The position numbers and the translations under genes are program-made. From the NCBI RefSeq assembly GCF_902706605.1, contig NZ_CACSLH010000011.1, positions 25,815-89,814 on the forward strand: DNA of 64,000 bases, read 5' to 3'. Shown here one piece after another: positions 29,904 to 38,883 of the stretch. How positions within the stretch are numbered: position 1 is the stretch's first letter; each line of letters starts with the position of its first letter. The DNA is from Enterococcus sp. CSURQ0835. GTDB taxonomy: Bacteria; Bacillota; Bacilli; Lactobacillales; Enterococcaceae. The notes under the pieces are model-generated. The model was given only the letters and a program-made list of their open reading frames with translations. It was not told the DNA's origin and did no database searches.

Positions 29904-30519
29904 CTATATGTATTTGCTGCCCTCTCTTTGAGCCAGCTTGCTTAGTGCCTGTGTTTGTAAAAAATGTGCGACCCACGCTGGATCAGTCCGACTAAAATCG
30001 CGTAAAGCCCAGCCAATCGCTTTTTGAATAAAAAATTCTGGCGTGTCCCGGTCTGCTACGATCGGTAGCCGCTTGATAACGTAATTGCAATGTGATGGCG
30101 ATCCGGCGATACCAAAAATCTTCGTGCCCGTAAAACCAAGCAAAAATTTCTGCTCGCTGCTTCAAATGGGCGGTGACAAACGTACTGAACACTTTACGCC
30201 ACGCATCCGTTGTATCCCACCAACTTTTTTCACCGATCAACGGCAAAAATAATGCCAGTTCAGCTGAACTTAGCCGCGAACTATTTTTTTGAACTAAATC
30301 GATCGCATAGTACTGATACTCTCGCTCGAGCTTGCGGTAATTGTACGTGACGACTTGAACCAATTCCGTAATCGGCAACGTCACGCTCGCCTGTAAAAAA
30401 TCAGCTTCCAATCGTCTACGTTCACAGGCTTTGACTCCGCAAAATAAAAATTGGTCTTTCAAATAGCGCTGCATCGCCACCCGCTGTTCCGGCTGGATCG
30501 GAAAAATCAATTCCTTCAT
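29904..30519 (-). pseudogene. DNA alkylation repair (AlkD-like) gene broken by a frameshift
   Basis: The first part (from the ATG at 30519, site AAAGGA) codes MKELIFPIQPEQR ... FWYRRIAITLQLRYQAATD, the HEAT-repeat AlkD family. The rest, PEFFIQKAIGWALRDFSRT ... GSKYI, is present in another frame. The frame changes near 30050-30070. Family members usually have about 15-18 residues between the TD and FFIxKAIGW blocks; here there are only about six. One deletion of roughly 30-40 bases, not a multiple of three, would explain both the shift and the missing residues. The first frame ends about 20 residues later at 29992. The product is probably inactive, unless it is a sequencing error. Confidence 0.8.
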
Positions 30520-30620
30520 CTCAGCATCCTTTCTGCTCGCCAAGTGATCATCCTGCTTTATTGTAGTGAAAATCCCCAGCTTTTGCAAAGGCATTTACGT
30601 TACAAGTTTATTAAGTCGAC

Positions 30621-30650
30621 TTGACGATTGCAGTAAAAATTTGGTACACT
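30621..30650 (+). promoter_or_regulatory. Promoter of rpsD
   Basis: TTGACG (30621-30626) and TACACT (30645-30650) are 18 bases apart, with TGG extending the -10. Confidence 0.7.
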
Positions 30651-30655
30651 AGGCT

Positions 30656-30812
30656 TTGTGTAAAATAATGCAGCAGAGAAATAATAGCCCGCCTCTAGTT
30701 CGTTGCCGAAAAGGTTCAATTGCGTAACCGCGGCTGCAAAGGTGAAGATTGAAGAACGAACTACACGGATATGAATTTTTCAACGGATTATTTTACTCCA
30801 ACTACTATTTTA
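30656..30812 (+). promoter_or_regulatory. Structured leader of rpsD, S4 autoregulation type
   Basis: A perfect 10 bp closing stem GTAAAATAAT (30660-30669) / ATTATTTTAC (30787-30796) encloses an inner 9 bp stem TAGTTCGTT (30696-30704) / AACGAACTA (30755-30763). The closing stem ends about 16 bases before the rpsD ribosome site (TTGGAGGA). Firmicute rpsD mRNAs carry an S4-binding leader that shuts down translation when S4 is free. The position and two perfect long stems fit this; the pseudoknot was not worked out. Confidence 0.75.
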
Positions 30813-30828
30813 ATTGGAGGAATTTTAA

Positions 30829-31440
30829 ATGTCTCGTTATACAGGACCAGCATGGAAAAAATCTCGTCGTTTAGGCGTATCTTTATCAGGAACGGGTAAA
30901 GAATTAGCTCGTCGTCCTTACGCTCCAGGTCAACATGGACCAAACAGCCGTGGGAAAAAATCAGAATACGGCTTGCAATTAGCTGAAAAACAAAAATTAC
31001 GTTTCTCTTACGGCTTGAATGAACGTCAATTCCGTAACTTATTCGTACGCGCTAGCAAAATCAAAGAAGGTAAACACGGTGTTAACTTCATGATCTTACT
31101 AGAACGTCGTTTAGACAACGTTGTTTACCGTTTAGGCTTAGCTTCAACTCGTCGGCAAGCACGTCAATTAGTAAACCACGGTCACGTAACAGTTGATGGC
31201 AAACGTGTTGATATCCCTTCATATGAAGTGGAAGTTGGCCAAGTTGTCGGCATCCGTGAAAAATCAAAAGACATGGTGACGGTTAAAGATGCAGTTGAAT
31301 CAGCAGTTGGCCGCCCAGCCTTCATCAGCTTTGACGATGAAAAATTAGAAGGTTCATTAACTCGTTTACCTGAACGTGAAGAAATGAATCCAGAGATCGA
31401 CGAATCACTAGTCGTTGAATTCTACAACCAAGTAATGTAA
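30829..31440 (+). CDS. rpsD: 30S ribosomal protein S4
   Basis: 203 residues starting [26 protein letters not shown]. The S4 RNA-binding domain (about 90-155) has [27 protein letters not shown]. It binds 16S rRNA early in small-subunit assembly and represses its own mRNA. It has no CxxC zinc motif, so it is the zinc-independent form. Codon choice is strongly biased (GGT, CGT, TTA), as in highly expressed genes. It stands alone with leader and terminator. Confidence 0.98.
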   Translation: MSRYTGPAWKKSRRLGVSLSGTGKELARRPYAPGQHGPNSRGKKSEYGLQLAEKQKLRFSYGLNERQFRNLFVRASKIKEGKHGVNFMILLERRLDNVVYRLGLASTRRQARQLVNHGHVTVDGKRVDIPSYEVEVGQVVGIREKSKDMVTVKDAVESAVGRPAFISFDDEKLEGSLTRLPEREEMNPEIDESLVVEFYNQVM

Positions 31441-31458
31441 TTTCTGTCATTACTTCGA

Positions 31459-31487
31459 GCTGCGAGCTTAGGCTGGCAGCTTTTTTT
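31459..31487 (+). terminator. Terminator of rpsD
   Basis: GCTGC (31459-31463) pairs with GCAGC (31476-31480), followed by seven T. Confidence 0.8.
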
Positions 31488-31546
31488 GTGCCTTGAATCG
31501 ACATTTTGAATGCAACACTAAAAATAGTTTTCTTAGGAGAATCTTC

Positions 31547-32170
31547 GTGCCTGTTTTCTTCAAAAAAATCGCCTTGTTCACGACTACTTTGCTGTTGTGC
31601 TTGACGTATAACCTACAATTTTGGCTCCAATTCAGCTTTACATTTATCCGAACCCATGAAAAAGAATTACTTGCCCTAGCGACATCTGGTTGGGTGCTGT
31701 TAGTTGCCGGACTGCTTTTTTTATATCGGAAGCAGCTGAAAAAATTCAATCCGCAACATTTTGGCTTTAAAAAAATCACGAAGCAAAATCGCAAACTGAT
31801 CATCGCCGCTTTTTGTCTCGCTAGTGGATTGAGCTTACTGAACACCTATGCGTTTAAACAACCCCAACTTGCTAAGGCCCTAACTTTTTATCCGACTTTA
31901 GCAGGCCTGTCGACATTTTTATTTGCACCGGTTTTAGATGAACTCGTCAATCGCGGCTTGTTTTTCAATCTCTTTTTCAAACAAACCACGAAGCAAAATC
32001 AAATCGCGGGCACGCTTGTCTCCGGGATCATTTTTGCAGTGACGCACGGCTTGACTGGGGTCAAACTTTTACTCTCTGCTCTATTTGGCTGGTTGTTGAG
32101 TGCCCTCTATTTAAAAACTAAAAATCTCGCGGTTCCGATTGCGCTCCATCTAGTGATCAATTTAATTTAA
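31547..32170 (+). CDS. CPBP family intramembrane metalloprotease
   Basis: The start is GTG at 31547, seven bases after AGGAGA. The 207-residue protein has about six membrane segments. CPBP/Abi motifs are DELVNRG (motif 1, EExxxR with the first Glu changed to Asp), FAVTH (FxxxH) and ALHLVIN (HxxxN). Members cleave prenylated or signal peptides or give bacteriocin self-immunity. No bacteriocin gene is near. The Glu-to-Asp change may affect metal handling. Confidence 0.85.
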   Translation: MPVFFKKIALFTTTLLLCLTYNLQFWLQFSFTFIRTHEKELLALATSGWVLLVAGLLFLYRKQLKKFNPQHFGFKKITKQNRKLIIAAFCLASGLSLLNTYAFKQPQLAKALTFYPTLAGLSTFLFAPVLDELVNRGLFFNLFFKQTTKQNQIAGTLVSGIIFAVTHGLTGVKLLLSALFGWLLSALYLKTKNLAVPIALHLVINLI

Positions 32171-32177
32171 ATAGCAT

Positions 32178-32255
32178 TTCGTTAACTAACGCTTTACTTT
32201 CTGTCAACTTGTAGTATACTTTCGTTAACTTTTATTTTTAAATTTAGTTTACGAA
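32178..32255 (+). promoter_or_regulatory. bioY promoter with BirA-like operator
   Basis: The -10 TATACT (32215-32220) lies 16 bases after TTTACT (32193-32198). Immediately downstream, TTCGTTAAC (32221-32229) and GTTTACGAA (32247-32255) form an inverted repeat with eight of nine bases matching and a 17-base spacer. This is close to the Firmicute BirA site (TTGTTAAC and its complement, spaced by about 15). A further half-site TTTCGTTAAC is at 32178-32187. BirA plus biotinyl-AMP would block initiation when biotin is ample. Confidence 0.65.
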
Positions 32256-32268
32256 AAGAGGAATTTAG

Positions 32269-32814
32269 TTGAAATCGAATTTATCTGAACTAATTCTAGC
32301 GGCGATGTTTGCTGCTGTCATCGCGATCCTTTCTCAATTCACGATCCCACTAGGCGCGATCCCATTAACGTTACAAACTTTTGCCGTTGGTTTGACTGTT
32401 ACCTTGCTAGGAAAAAAAGTCGGCACCTTGGCAGTGGGCATTTATTTATTGTTGGGCTTGATCGGCTTACCTGTTTTTGCGGGTGGTTCGGCTGGCTTTG
32501 CTGTTCTTTTTGGCCCCACTGGTGGTTTTTTAGTCGGCTTTGTCTTCAACGCGCTTGTTACCGGTTGGCTGCTCGAACGCAAATTGCTGCAATTTGCTTG
32601 GGCCATGATTGCAAATATCATCGGCGCGGCGATCACGTTACTTTTCGGGACGGTCTGGTTAAAATTAAGCGGCAACTTAGCTTGGCAAAATGCCTTGTTA
32701 GCCGGTTGTCTTCCTTTCATTATTCCTGGCATCATCAAAGCCTGTGCAGCGGGCTACTTAGGCACTTTGATCAGTAAACGCCTGCCAAAAAAATTGCGGG
32801 TGGGGCAGGGATAA
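32269..32814 (+). CDS. bioY: Biotin transporter BioY (ECF type)
   Basis: The start is TTG at 32269, seven bases after AAGAGG. The 181-residue protein has about six membrane segments and the BioY signatures FTIPLGAIPLTLQTFAV, LIGLPVFAGGSAG and FGPTGGFLVGF. It binds biotin and works with the shared Ecf energising module. It is regulated by the BirA-like operator upstream. No biotin synthesis genes lie in the window, fitting a biotin-requiring lactic acid bacterium. Confidence 0.95.
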   Translation: MKSNLSELILAAMFAAVIAILSQFTIPLGAIPLTLQTFAVGLTVTLLGKKVGTLAVGIYLLLGLIGLPVFAGGSAGFAVLFGPTGGFLVGFVFNALVTGWLLERKLLQFAWAMIANIIGAAITLLFGTVWLKLSGNLAWQNALLAGCLPFIIPGIIKACAAGYLGTLISKRLPKKLRVGQG

Positions 32815-32854
32815 AGTTAAACTGGACGAACTCGTTTAGCCAGCAAGAAATAAG

Positions 32855-32905
32855 GCGAGACTGAAACAGGGCATTTTTTGCCGTGATTCAGTCCCGCTTT
32901 ATTTT
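32855..32905. terminator. Terminator between bioY and xylB
   Basis: GCG-A-GACTGAA (from 32855) pairs with TTCAGTC-C-CGC (to 32897) with one mismatch, then TTTATTTT follows. Converging genes on both sides share it. Confidence 0.75.
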
Positions 32906-32936
32906 CGAAAAATACTCGTGCAGCTAGCCATTTTAT

Positions 32937-34412
32937 TTATTGCGTATTTTGCTGATTCCATTGCTGACTTTGTTCTACAAAACGTTCAAAATTCAGTTGA
33001 TAGTTTTGATGGTTGTCTAGTGAAGGAACATATACTTTTTTCACTCGATTATATCGTTGCCAAATTTTAGCGGGGTCCTCGCCCGTTACTCCAGTGATGC
33101 CACAGATCAATGCACCAAACGCCGGGCCTTCATCTAACGCTAAAACTTCGATTTCTTTATTGAAGACGTCCGCAAATAGTTGCAGCCAGAATTCATTTTT
33201 CACGACACCACCTGTGATACGGAATCGTTCCAAAGATCGCGTTTCTTCTGCCCCAAGATGGTCATAAACATTTCGCAACGAAAAAGCAATCCCTTCTAAA
33301 ACCGCACGGACCAGATCAGCGCGGTTGTGATATGCTTTGAAACCACTGAAACCACCTGTCAATTCCGCATTGAAATACGGACTCCGTTCCCCGAACAAAT
33401 AAGGGAAAAATAAGATCCCATTGCTTCCGATCGGACTGCTAACTGCTAATTGAGTCAATTCCGCAAAGCTCTCAGTTGGCGCAAATACTTTTTTGAACCA
33501 CTCCAATGAATATCCTGCCGCCAAGGTGACCCCCATTTTGTAATCGAGATCGGTTAAGGCTGAGTTAAAGTAATGATAGGTTCCGTTGGGCTGTGTTTTT
33601 TTAGCAGCATAGGTCAACACGACCCCAGAAGTCCCAATGGAGATCAACCCTTGCGTTTTTCGATCCGTAATATTTCCCAGTGCACCGCAGGCATTATCCG
33701 CACCGCCCATAATCACTTCAACCGGACTTTGAATCCCAAATCTTGCTTTGATCTCAGCTGTCAACTCACCAGCTGAATCAGTTGAACGTAAAACTGCTGG
33801 ACATTTTTCCGGTTCAATCGCCAACTCCTTCAGCAACTCCATATCCCATTCATGCTGCTCAAGATCATACAGAATCGTGCCTGAAGCATCTGAACGATCC
33901 GTAAAGACATTTCCAGTCAAATAGTAAACCAAATAATCTTTTGGCAGCATAAACTTCCAAGTCTGCTGCCAGATTTGTGGCTCATGCGCTTTGATCCATA
34001 AAATTTTAGGTAATGTGAACCCTTCCAGCGCACGGTTTTTTTCCACTTTTAAGAGGTGGTTCCGATAATTTTCCATCAACTGTTTAACTTCTTGGGTCGT
34101 TCGCGTATCATTCCATAAAATCGCATTGCGAAGCGGCGTTCCCGTTTGATTTAATAAAACTAAACTGTGCATTTGCCCCGCAAACGAAATACTTTTCAAA
34201 TTCGTTTTGAGCACTGGGAAGCGGCGCAATAATTCTTGGAACGCTGTCTCAAATGCTGACAACCAATCTCGCGGATCTTCCTCACTATAATTAGCCTGTT
34301 CTGAAATAATTGAAAAGGAGCCGCTCGTGCTGCCGACGATCGCGCCTTCACTATTAGCAGCGATTATTTTGACTGAACTAGTTCCTAGATCTACACCTAA
34401 ATAATACTCCAT
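32937..34412 (-). CDS. xylB: Xylulokinase (FGGY family)
   Basis: 491 residues. The N-terminus MEYYLGVDLGTSSVKI is the FGGY phosphate-binding loop. SFAGQMHSLVLLN is the xylulokinase form of the substrate motif. NDTRTT and MGGADNACGALGN, with the catalytic Asp, follow, then SIGTSGVV. It phosphorylates D-xylulose to D-xylulose 5-phosphate. It is the last gene of the sugar operon, ten bases after galM. The isomerase upstream would make its substrate from D-lyxose. Gluconate-type kinases are related and cannot be fully excluded. Confidence 0.88.
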   Translation of the reverse strand: MEYYLGVDLGTSSVKIIAANSEGAIVGSTSGSFSIISEQANYSEEDPRDWLSAFETAFQELLRRFPVLKTNLKSISFAGQMHSLVLLNQTGTPLRNAILWNDTRTTQEVKQLMENYRNHLLKVEKNRALEGFTLPKILWIKAHEPQIWQQTWKFMLPKDYLVYYLTGNVFTDRSDASGTILYDLEQHEWDMELLKELAIEPEKCPAVLRSTDSAGELTAEIKARFGIQSPVEVIMGGADNACGALGNITDRKTQGLISIGTSGVVLTYAAKKTQPNGTYHYFNSALTDLDYKMGVTLAAGYSLEWFKKVFAPTESFAELTQLAVSSPIGSNGILFFPYLFGERSPYFNAELTGGFSGFKAYHNRADLVRAVLEGIAFSLRNVYDHLGAEETRSLERFRITGGVVKNEFWLQLFADVFNKEIEVLALDEGPAFGALICGITGVTGEDPAKIWQRYNRVKKVYVPSLDNHQNYQLNFERFVEQSQQWNQQNTQ

Positions 34413-34422
34413 CGTCTTCCTC

Positions 34423-35391
34423 CTAAAAAATATGGTAATTAGTAACTGCCTGATAGTCTTTGACTAAGTAATCATCTGCTTCATGGATATAGTTAGGTTT
34501 ACGTTGCATCTCAAAAGTGATTCCTTGGTATTTTTGAATCGGCTGATAATCATTGATGGAGACGCTTTGGTCGATTTTATTTAACGTATAGATGACACAC
34601 GCTTCTTGATCAGAAGTAATCGCTAAGTGATTTTGTTCATCCTCACTCGTCAATAAAATTTGTGGTGTTTCCCCGCCAGTGAAACAATAAGCTAAATCGA
34701 TTCCTCCAGCACAAATCTCAGCCAGCTCGTTAGTTTGGTTCAAAGCCGTTGCGATTTGTCTCGGCTGTTCAAAACTAAAAGCAGCGCCTAGTGAAACTTC
34801 AGGCCCTAAATATTCTCCAGTCGGTACAAATTGCGAATCGATGACTTGGATCTTAGCTGGCGCAACTTTTAAAGTATGATTTTCAATGGTCTGTGTCTTC
34901 TGTCGATTCAAATTAAAATACGAATGATTAGTCAAATTACAGATCGTCGGCTGGGTTCCGTGTCCGATCATTTCGATCGTAAAATCCGCTCCACTCAACT
35001 GATAATCCAGTTGAAGTTGAAATGCTTCATAGTTAGAATTCCTATCTTCAAACCGCAGACGAAAAGCCATATCCGTAAGTTTTTCAACTGTCCAAACTTG
35101 ATACTGAAGTCCTGCTTTGCCGCCATGCAGATGCACATGCCCTTCATTTTGATCTAATAAAATCTGCTCACCGGAACTATTTTGATAGGCTGGTGGATAC
35201 GTCCGTCCGGCATTCCGGCCGATCGTCGCACCAAAAAAATAAGGATTTTCATGATACAATTCTTCCTCGGCATACTGCAAGACGTAATTTGTCTGCGTCT
35301 TTTTATTGATCATTTTCGTGATACAACCACCTAGATCTAAAAATTCAATCAAGACGACGTCATTTTCTAATTGATATTTTTGCACGTTCAT
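34423..35391 (-). CDS. galM: Aldose 1-epimerase
   Basis: 322 residues. It has NAGRTYPPAYQN (substrate Asn and Arg), HLHGGKAGL (His), CNLTNHSYFNL (catalytic His) and FTFEMQ-type end GITFEMQRKP (catalytic Glu). It interconverts alpha and beta sugars, here probably the sugar handled by this operon. A terminator-like hairpin separates it from the lyxose isomerase gene, so expression of galM-xylB may be lower. Confidence 0.92.
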   Translation of the reverse strand: MNVQKYQLENDVVLIEFLDLGGCITKMINKKTQTNYVLQYAEEELYHENPYFFGATIGRNAGRTYPPAYQNSSGEQILLDQNEGHVHLHGGKAGLQYQVWTVEKLTDMAFRLRFEDRNSNYEAFQLQLDYQLSGADFTIEMIGHGTQPTICNLTNHSYFNLNRQKTQTIENHTLKVAPAKIQVIDSQFVPTGEYLGPEVSLGAAFSFEQPRQIATALNQTNELAEICAGGIDLAYCFTGGETPQILLTSEDEQNHLAITSDQEACVIYTLNKIDQSVSINDYQPIQKYQGITFEMQRKPNYIHEADDYLVKDYQAVTNYHIF

Positions 35392-35412
35392 TCCTCATTT
35401 CTTAAAATGACA

Positions 35413-35451
35413 ATTAAAAACAGGCCAGGCTCTACTAGCCTTAGCCTGTTT
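35413..35451 (-). terminator. Intra-operon terminator before galM
   Basis: On the minus strand AAACAGGC and GCCTGTTT form the outer stem, AGGCT/AGCCT the inner, with TTTAATT following. There is too little room for a new promoter before galM, so it probably gives partial read-through. Confidence 0.7.
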
Positions 35452-35455
35452 GATT

Positions 35456-35971
35456 TTAATTCACTCGTTTAATGTTTGGATCGGTAAAAATATCACTTGC
35501 ATCGTCACTCGGTGAAGAAAATTCAGAAATGATCGCGCCGTCTTCACCGGCTTGGAACCAGTGTTTGGTATCCGGATCGATCGTATATTGTTCCCCTGGG
35601 TGTAACTCGATTTCGTGAAAGACCGTGTAATAATCTTCTTTGCCAGCTGGGATCTGACTTTTGATCGTTTCAGCTGTCCCTGTACCTTCTACGTATAAAT
35701 AAACTTTGCCTTTACGACAACGGAAAGTTTCTTGCTTACCAGCTAAGTCACCACGCGCTGGATGACGGTGCTCTGGACAGGTTTGTTGAGGTAACAACAC
35801 CATCTCTTTGGCACAATAGCGTTCATTATTGATATAGACGATCAAATTTAAGCCTTCTACTTCTAAATTATTCAAATCAAAATCAGCATAATCAATACTA
35901 GCTAGTTCAGCTTCGGTAAACACGATTCCTGATGCTAGAAAAGCTGCTTTGACTCGGTCTTGATAATCCAT
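35456..35971 (-). CDS. D-lyxose ketol-isomerase
   Basis: A 171-residue cupin-type sugar isomerase. The metal-binding set is CPEHRHP (two His), a Glu in GKQETFRCR, and DTKHWFQAGEDG (the late His). The end FSSPSDDASDIFTDP is typical. Members convert D-lyxose to D-xylulose and often D-mannose to D-fructose. Placed with a xylulokinase, D-lyxose is the most likely substrate. AAGGAGAA precedes the ATG. It is 18 bases after the PTS IIC gene. Confidence 0.88.
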   Translation of the reverse strand: MDYQDRVKAAFLASGIVFTEAELASIDYADFDLNNLEVEGLNLIVYINNERYCAKEMVLLPQQTCPEHRHPARGDLAGKQETFRCRKGKVYLYVEGTGTAETIKSQIPAGKEDYYTVFHEIELHPGEQYTIDPDTKHWFQAGEDGAIISEFSSPSDDASDIFTDPNIKRVN

Positions 35972-35989
35972 TTGACATTCTCCTTGCTA

Positions 35990-37087
35990 TTAACTGATTT
36001 TAAGCTCGTCCCAAGAAATCTCTTCCTCTTCTTTTTCTTCAACGATGACTTCTGCTTCGGGATCGACTTGTTTTTTTAGCACTAAAATCGTGACTGCTGT
36101 AGCAAGCGAACCGATGAGCAAGGCCGCTACAAACGCCCAAGGATTCGTCATGGTCGGAATCGCAAACATTCCAGAAGCGGGGATATGACTATCCGCTCCC
36201 CACAACATACTCAGCCCACCACCGATCGCGCCACCAACACCTGTTGCGATCACACAACGCAGTAGATCATTTAATACGATAGGGAAACAGCCTTCTGTGA
36301 TCTGACAAATCCCCATCGGAAAAGCAGTCTTCAACGTTTCAATTTCTTGCTTGTTAAAAATATTTTTCCGGATGACTTTTCCTATGAAATACGCCATCGT
36401 CAAACCAAACGGCGTTACCATCGAAGCTAAGATCAAAACGGTAATCGGTTCGTAGATGCCTTCTGAAAATAAAGCGAACACAAAGGCGAACACGACTTTG
36501 TTGATTGCACCGCCGTAATCGATCGAGGCTAAGATTCCAATGATGGCACCATAAACAAATAATGACGAGGTATTCAGATTTCCTAGGTAATTAGTGATCA
36601 GACTAGTGAACCAATTGATCGGCGTTCCTACGATATAATACATGACCATCCCAGCTAAAAATGAACTGACAAAAGGAATCACTAATGTCGGCATCAAACC
36701 TTGCATCCAACTTGGGACTTTGATATAAAGCGTCAATAAAACAACGATGATCCCAGCGACATAGCCACCAATCAAACCACCTAAAAAGCCTGCGCCGATC
36801 CCACTAGCGACCATTCCAATGATCAGTCCAGGTGCGATCCCCGGCTTATCTGCGATCGAATACGCAATCGCCGTCGAAACGATCATCGGTAATAAACCTA
36901 AACCATAACCGCCCATCGTCGTCATCGTATCCGCAAAAGAGAAGCCTTTCGAAAAGTTTGCGATGTTCTCACCGCCCAACATATTTCCAATTGCCAGTAA
37001 AAAGCCTGAAGCTACTACGATCGGCAAGAAAAATGAAATCGCTGTCATTAAATGCTTCTTGAAACCTAAGTTTTTAATCGCCTCCAT
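35990..37087 (-). CDS. PTS permease component IIC, fructose family
   Basis: A 365-residue membrane protein of about nine to ten segments. Fructose-type IIC blocks are GVVASGF-like LPIVVASGFLLAIG, ADKPGIAPGLIIG and IDYGGAINKVVFAF. An acidic tail (EEKEEEEI) ends it. It carries sugar across the membrane while IIB phosphorylates it. The IIA, IIB and IIC are on separate genes, as in mannitol/fructose-like and 2-O-alpha-mannosyl-glycerate systems. Substrate is inferred from the neighbours only. Confidence 0.92.
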   Translation of the reverse strand: MEAIKNLGFKKHLMTAISFFLPIVVASGFLLAIGNMLGGENIANFSKGFSFADTMTTMGGYGLGLLPMIVSTAIAYSIADKPGIAPGLIIGMVASGIGAGFLGGLIGGYVAGIIVVLLTLYIKVPSWMQGLMPTLVIPFVSSFLAGMVMYYIVGTPINWFTSLITNYLGNLNTSSLFVYGAIIGILASIDYGGAINKVVFAFVFALFSEGIYEPITVLILASMVTPFGLTMAYFIGKVIRKNIFNKQEIETLKTAFPMGICQITEGCFPIVLNDLLRCVIATGVGGAIGGGLSMLWGADSHIPASGMFAIPTMTNPWAFVAALLIGSLATAVTILVLKKQVDPEAEVIVEEKEEEEISWDELKIS

Positions 37088-37105
37088 AATTTTACCTCCT
37101 TATGC

Positions 37106-37414
37106 TTAGACTTTGATTTCTTCTAACTTCTCAACTAACTTATTTGGTGATTTCACCACTAGCCCAGTTGGTACTTCCACGATTTTTTTACCTGCAAAAC
37201 GTTCGCGACCATTGACTTTGATATCAGCGGCGATCACTACGACATCAGCGTCCTTGATCTCAGCAGGCTTCAAAGCATCTTGCGTTCCGGCTAACCCTTG
37301 TGTTTCGATTTGGATCTGATGACCATGGGCGATCGCTGCATTCATTAATTTTTCTTTGGCGATATACGTGTGGGCGATCCCCGCTGTACAAGCTGCAATT
37401 CCTACGATTTTCAT
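37106..37414 (-). CDS. PTS component IIB, fructose family
   Basis: The start is the ATG at 37414, spaced nine bases from AAAGG; an ATG at 37423 touches that site. The 102-residue protein begins MKIVGIAACTAGIAHTY. Its phosphorylated Cys9 lies in the CxxGIAHT loop. A second motif is ETQGLAGT. It takes phosphate from IIA and passes it to the sugar bound to IIC, encoded 18 bases downstream. Confidence 0.94.
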   Translation of the reverse strand: MKIVGIAACTAGIAHTYIAKEKLMNAAIAHGHQIQIETQGLAGTQDALKPAEIKDADVVVIAADIKVNGRERFAGKKIVEVPTGLVVKSPNKLVEKLEEIKV

Positions 37415-37450
37415 CTTAATCATCCTTTCGCTACTTTACTTTGAGTAAGA

Positions 37451-37480
37451 TTCTGCTGATCAAGTTGATGACCAGCAGAA
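37451..37480 (-). other. Intercistronic hairpin
   Basis: TTCTGCTG (37451-37458) pairs with CAGCAGAA (37473-37480), with ATCAA/TTGAT inside. No T run follows on the minus strand, so it is more likely an mRNA processing or stability element between the aldolase and IIB genes than a terminator. Confidence 0.55.
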
Positions 37481-37487
37481 CATTTAA

Positions 37488-38390
37488 TTAAACGGTTACC
37501 GTTTCCCGTGTTTCAGTTGTGGCATGATAAAATTTTGCTTTATCAGCTGATTTGAATAAATTGATTTTTTCTAGTGCGACCCGTTTTGTTTCAGCCATGC
37601 ATGGTGGGAATAGTACATTTGGTTCCCGGATTTCCGTGTTCCCTGCATTTAGAACTTCCCGCAATTTTTCCGCAAAGACGATCTTGATATCACTAGAGAT
37701 ATTGATCTTATTGACGCCCATCGTAACAGCTTTACTGATTTCATCATCTGGATTACTTGAACCGCCGTGCAACACTAATGGCAGATCCGTTAAACTTTCG
37801 ATCTCTTCCAAAATATCAAGTCGTAATTTTGGCTCCACATCTTTTGGATAGATCCCGTGAGCCGTTCCGATAGCGACTGCTAAACTATCGACACCTGTTT
37901 TTTCAATAAAATCTTGCGCGACAGCAGGATCGGTATAAATTACTTCACTTACACCACCTTCAACCGTGTTCCCAGTATCACCAATCGTGCCTAACTCTGC
38001 TTCAACAGAAACGCCAACTGCATGTGCTGCTTCCACTACTTTTTGTGAGATCGCAACGTTTTCTTCATAGGGTAAGTGAGAGGCGTCGATCATGACTGAA
38101 GTAAAACCTAGTTGAATCGCATGGATCACCTGCTCAAAACTTGCACCATGATCTAAATGGATACAAACCGGTAATGTTGAATGGTTCGCTAAATCTTTGA
38201 CTTGGCTGACAAAACTATCTGTTAAAAAACTCAGCTCATCGGGATGGATCGCGATCATGACTGGTGATTGTGCTTCTTCACAAGCTTCCATCACTGCGTT
38301 TAATAATTGACCTGAACCTGCATTGAAAGCCGGTACGGCAAAGCCCTGTTCTTTTGCTACTGCTAAGATTTCTTTTCCAGTTACTAACAT
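37488..38390 (-). CDS. Class II ketose-bisphosphate aldolase
   Basis: 300 residues. Zinc and catalytic motifs are PVCIHLDHGASFEQ (Asp and His), SVEAELGTIG (Glu), AIGTAHGIYP (His), VLHGGSSNPD (His) and NISSDI. It resembles FbaA/GatY enzymes that split fructose or tagatose 1,6-bisphosphate or related ketose phosphates. Its place inside a PTS operon implies that it cleaves the phosphorylated import product. The exact substrate cannot be read from sequence. Confidence 0.9.
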   Translation of the reverse strand: MLVTGKEILAVAKEQGFAVPAFNAGSGQLLNAVMEACEEAQSPVMIAIHPDELSFLTDSFVSQVKDLANHSTLPVCIHLDHGASFEQVIHAIQLGFTSVMIDASHLPYEENVAISQKVVEAAHAVGVSVEAELGTIGDTGNTVEGGVSEVIYTDPAVAQDFIEKTGVDSLAVAIGTAHGIYPKDVEPKLRLDILEEIESLTDLPLVLHGGSSNPDDEISKAVTMGVNKINISSDIKIVFAEKLREVLNAGNTEIREPNVLFPPCMAETKRVALEKINLFKSADKAKFYHATTETRETVTV

Positions 38391-38412
38391 AATTTTTCGC
38401 TCCTATATCATT

Positions 38413-38880
38413 TTATTTTTGGTTTACAATTAGTTCGAATAATTCATCAACCGATGTCACAGCCTTTAAATGTTCAATGAAAATGTCGTTTGCTAGTAAA
38501 ATCGCGATCTGCTGCAAGAGTAAGATATGCGTCGTGTTGGCATCAGAATCTTTTACCGCAAATAAGATAACTGCCTTAACCCCCTTACCATCGAGTGTCT
38601 CCCATTCGATTTCATTTTCTAACGTTGCAATAGCAACTGTTGTTTCCTGAACGGCTGGTGATTTTCCATGAGGGATCGCGATTCCTTGCCCGATCCCCGT
38701 TTCGCCTTCTGCTTCTCGTAAATACACATCCGCTAAAAAGGCAGCTGGGTCAGTGACTGCTTTTTGCATCGCTAGTCGTTCGACTAACTCAGCTAAAATT
38801 TCGGCTTTAGTCGCCGCTTTAGAGTCAATGATCATCAATTCTTTTTTGATTACTTTATCTAGTTCGATCGTTGTTTGCAT
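38413..38880 (-). CDS. PTS component IIA, fructose/mannitol family
   Basis: 155 residues. The phosphorylated His lies in GIGQGIAIPHGKSPAV, the PTS_EIIA_2 signature. It takes phosphate from HPr and gives it to IIB. It starts three bases after the PRD regulator gene stop, so it probably phosphorylates that regulator too. Confidence 0.94.
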   Translation of the reverse strand: MQTTIELDKVIKKELMIIDSKAATKAEILAELVERLAMQKAVTDPAAFLADVYLREAEGETGIGQGIAIPHGKSPAVQETTVAIATLENEIEWETLDGKGVKAVILFAVKDSDANTTHILLLQQIAILLANDIFIEHLKAVTSVDELFELIVNQK

Positions 38881-38883
38881 TGG

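Noticed and set aside
35413..35451. End of the sugar operon at the lyxose isomerase
   Set aside because: The hairpin is terminator-like, but galM begins 20 bases later without space for a promoter. Read-through is more likely.
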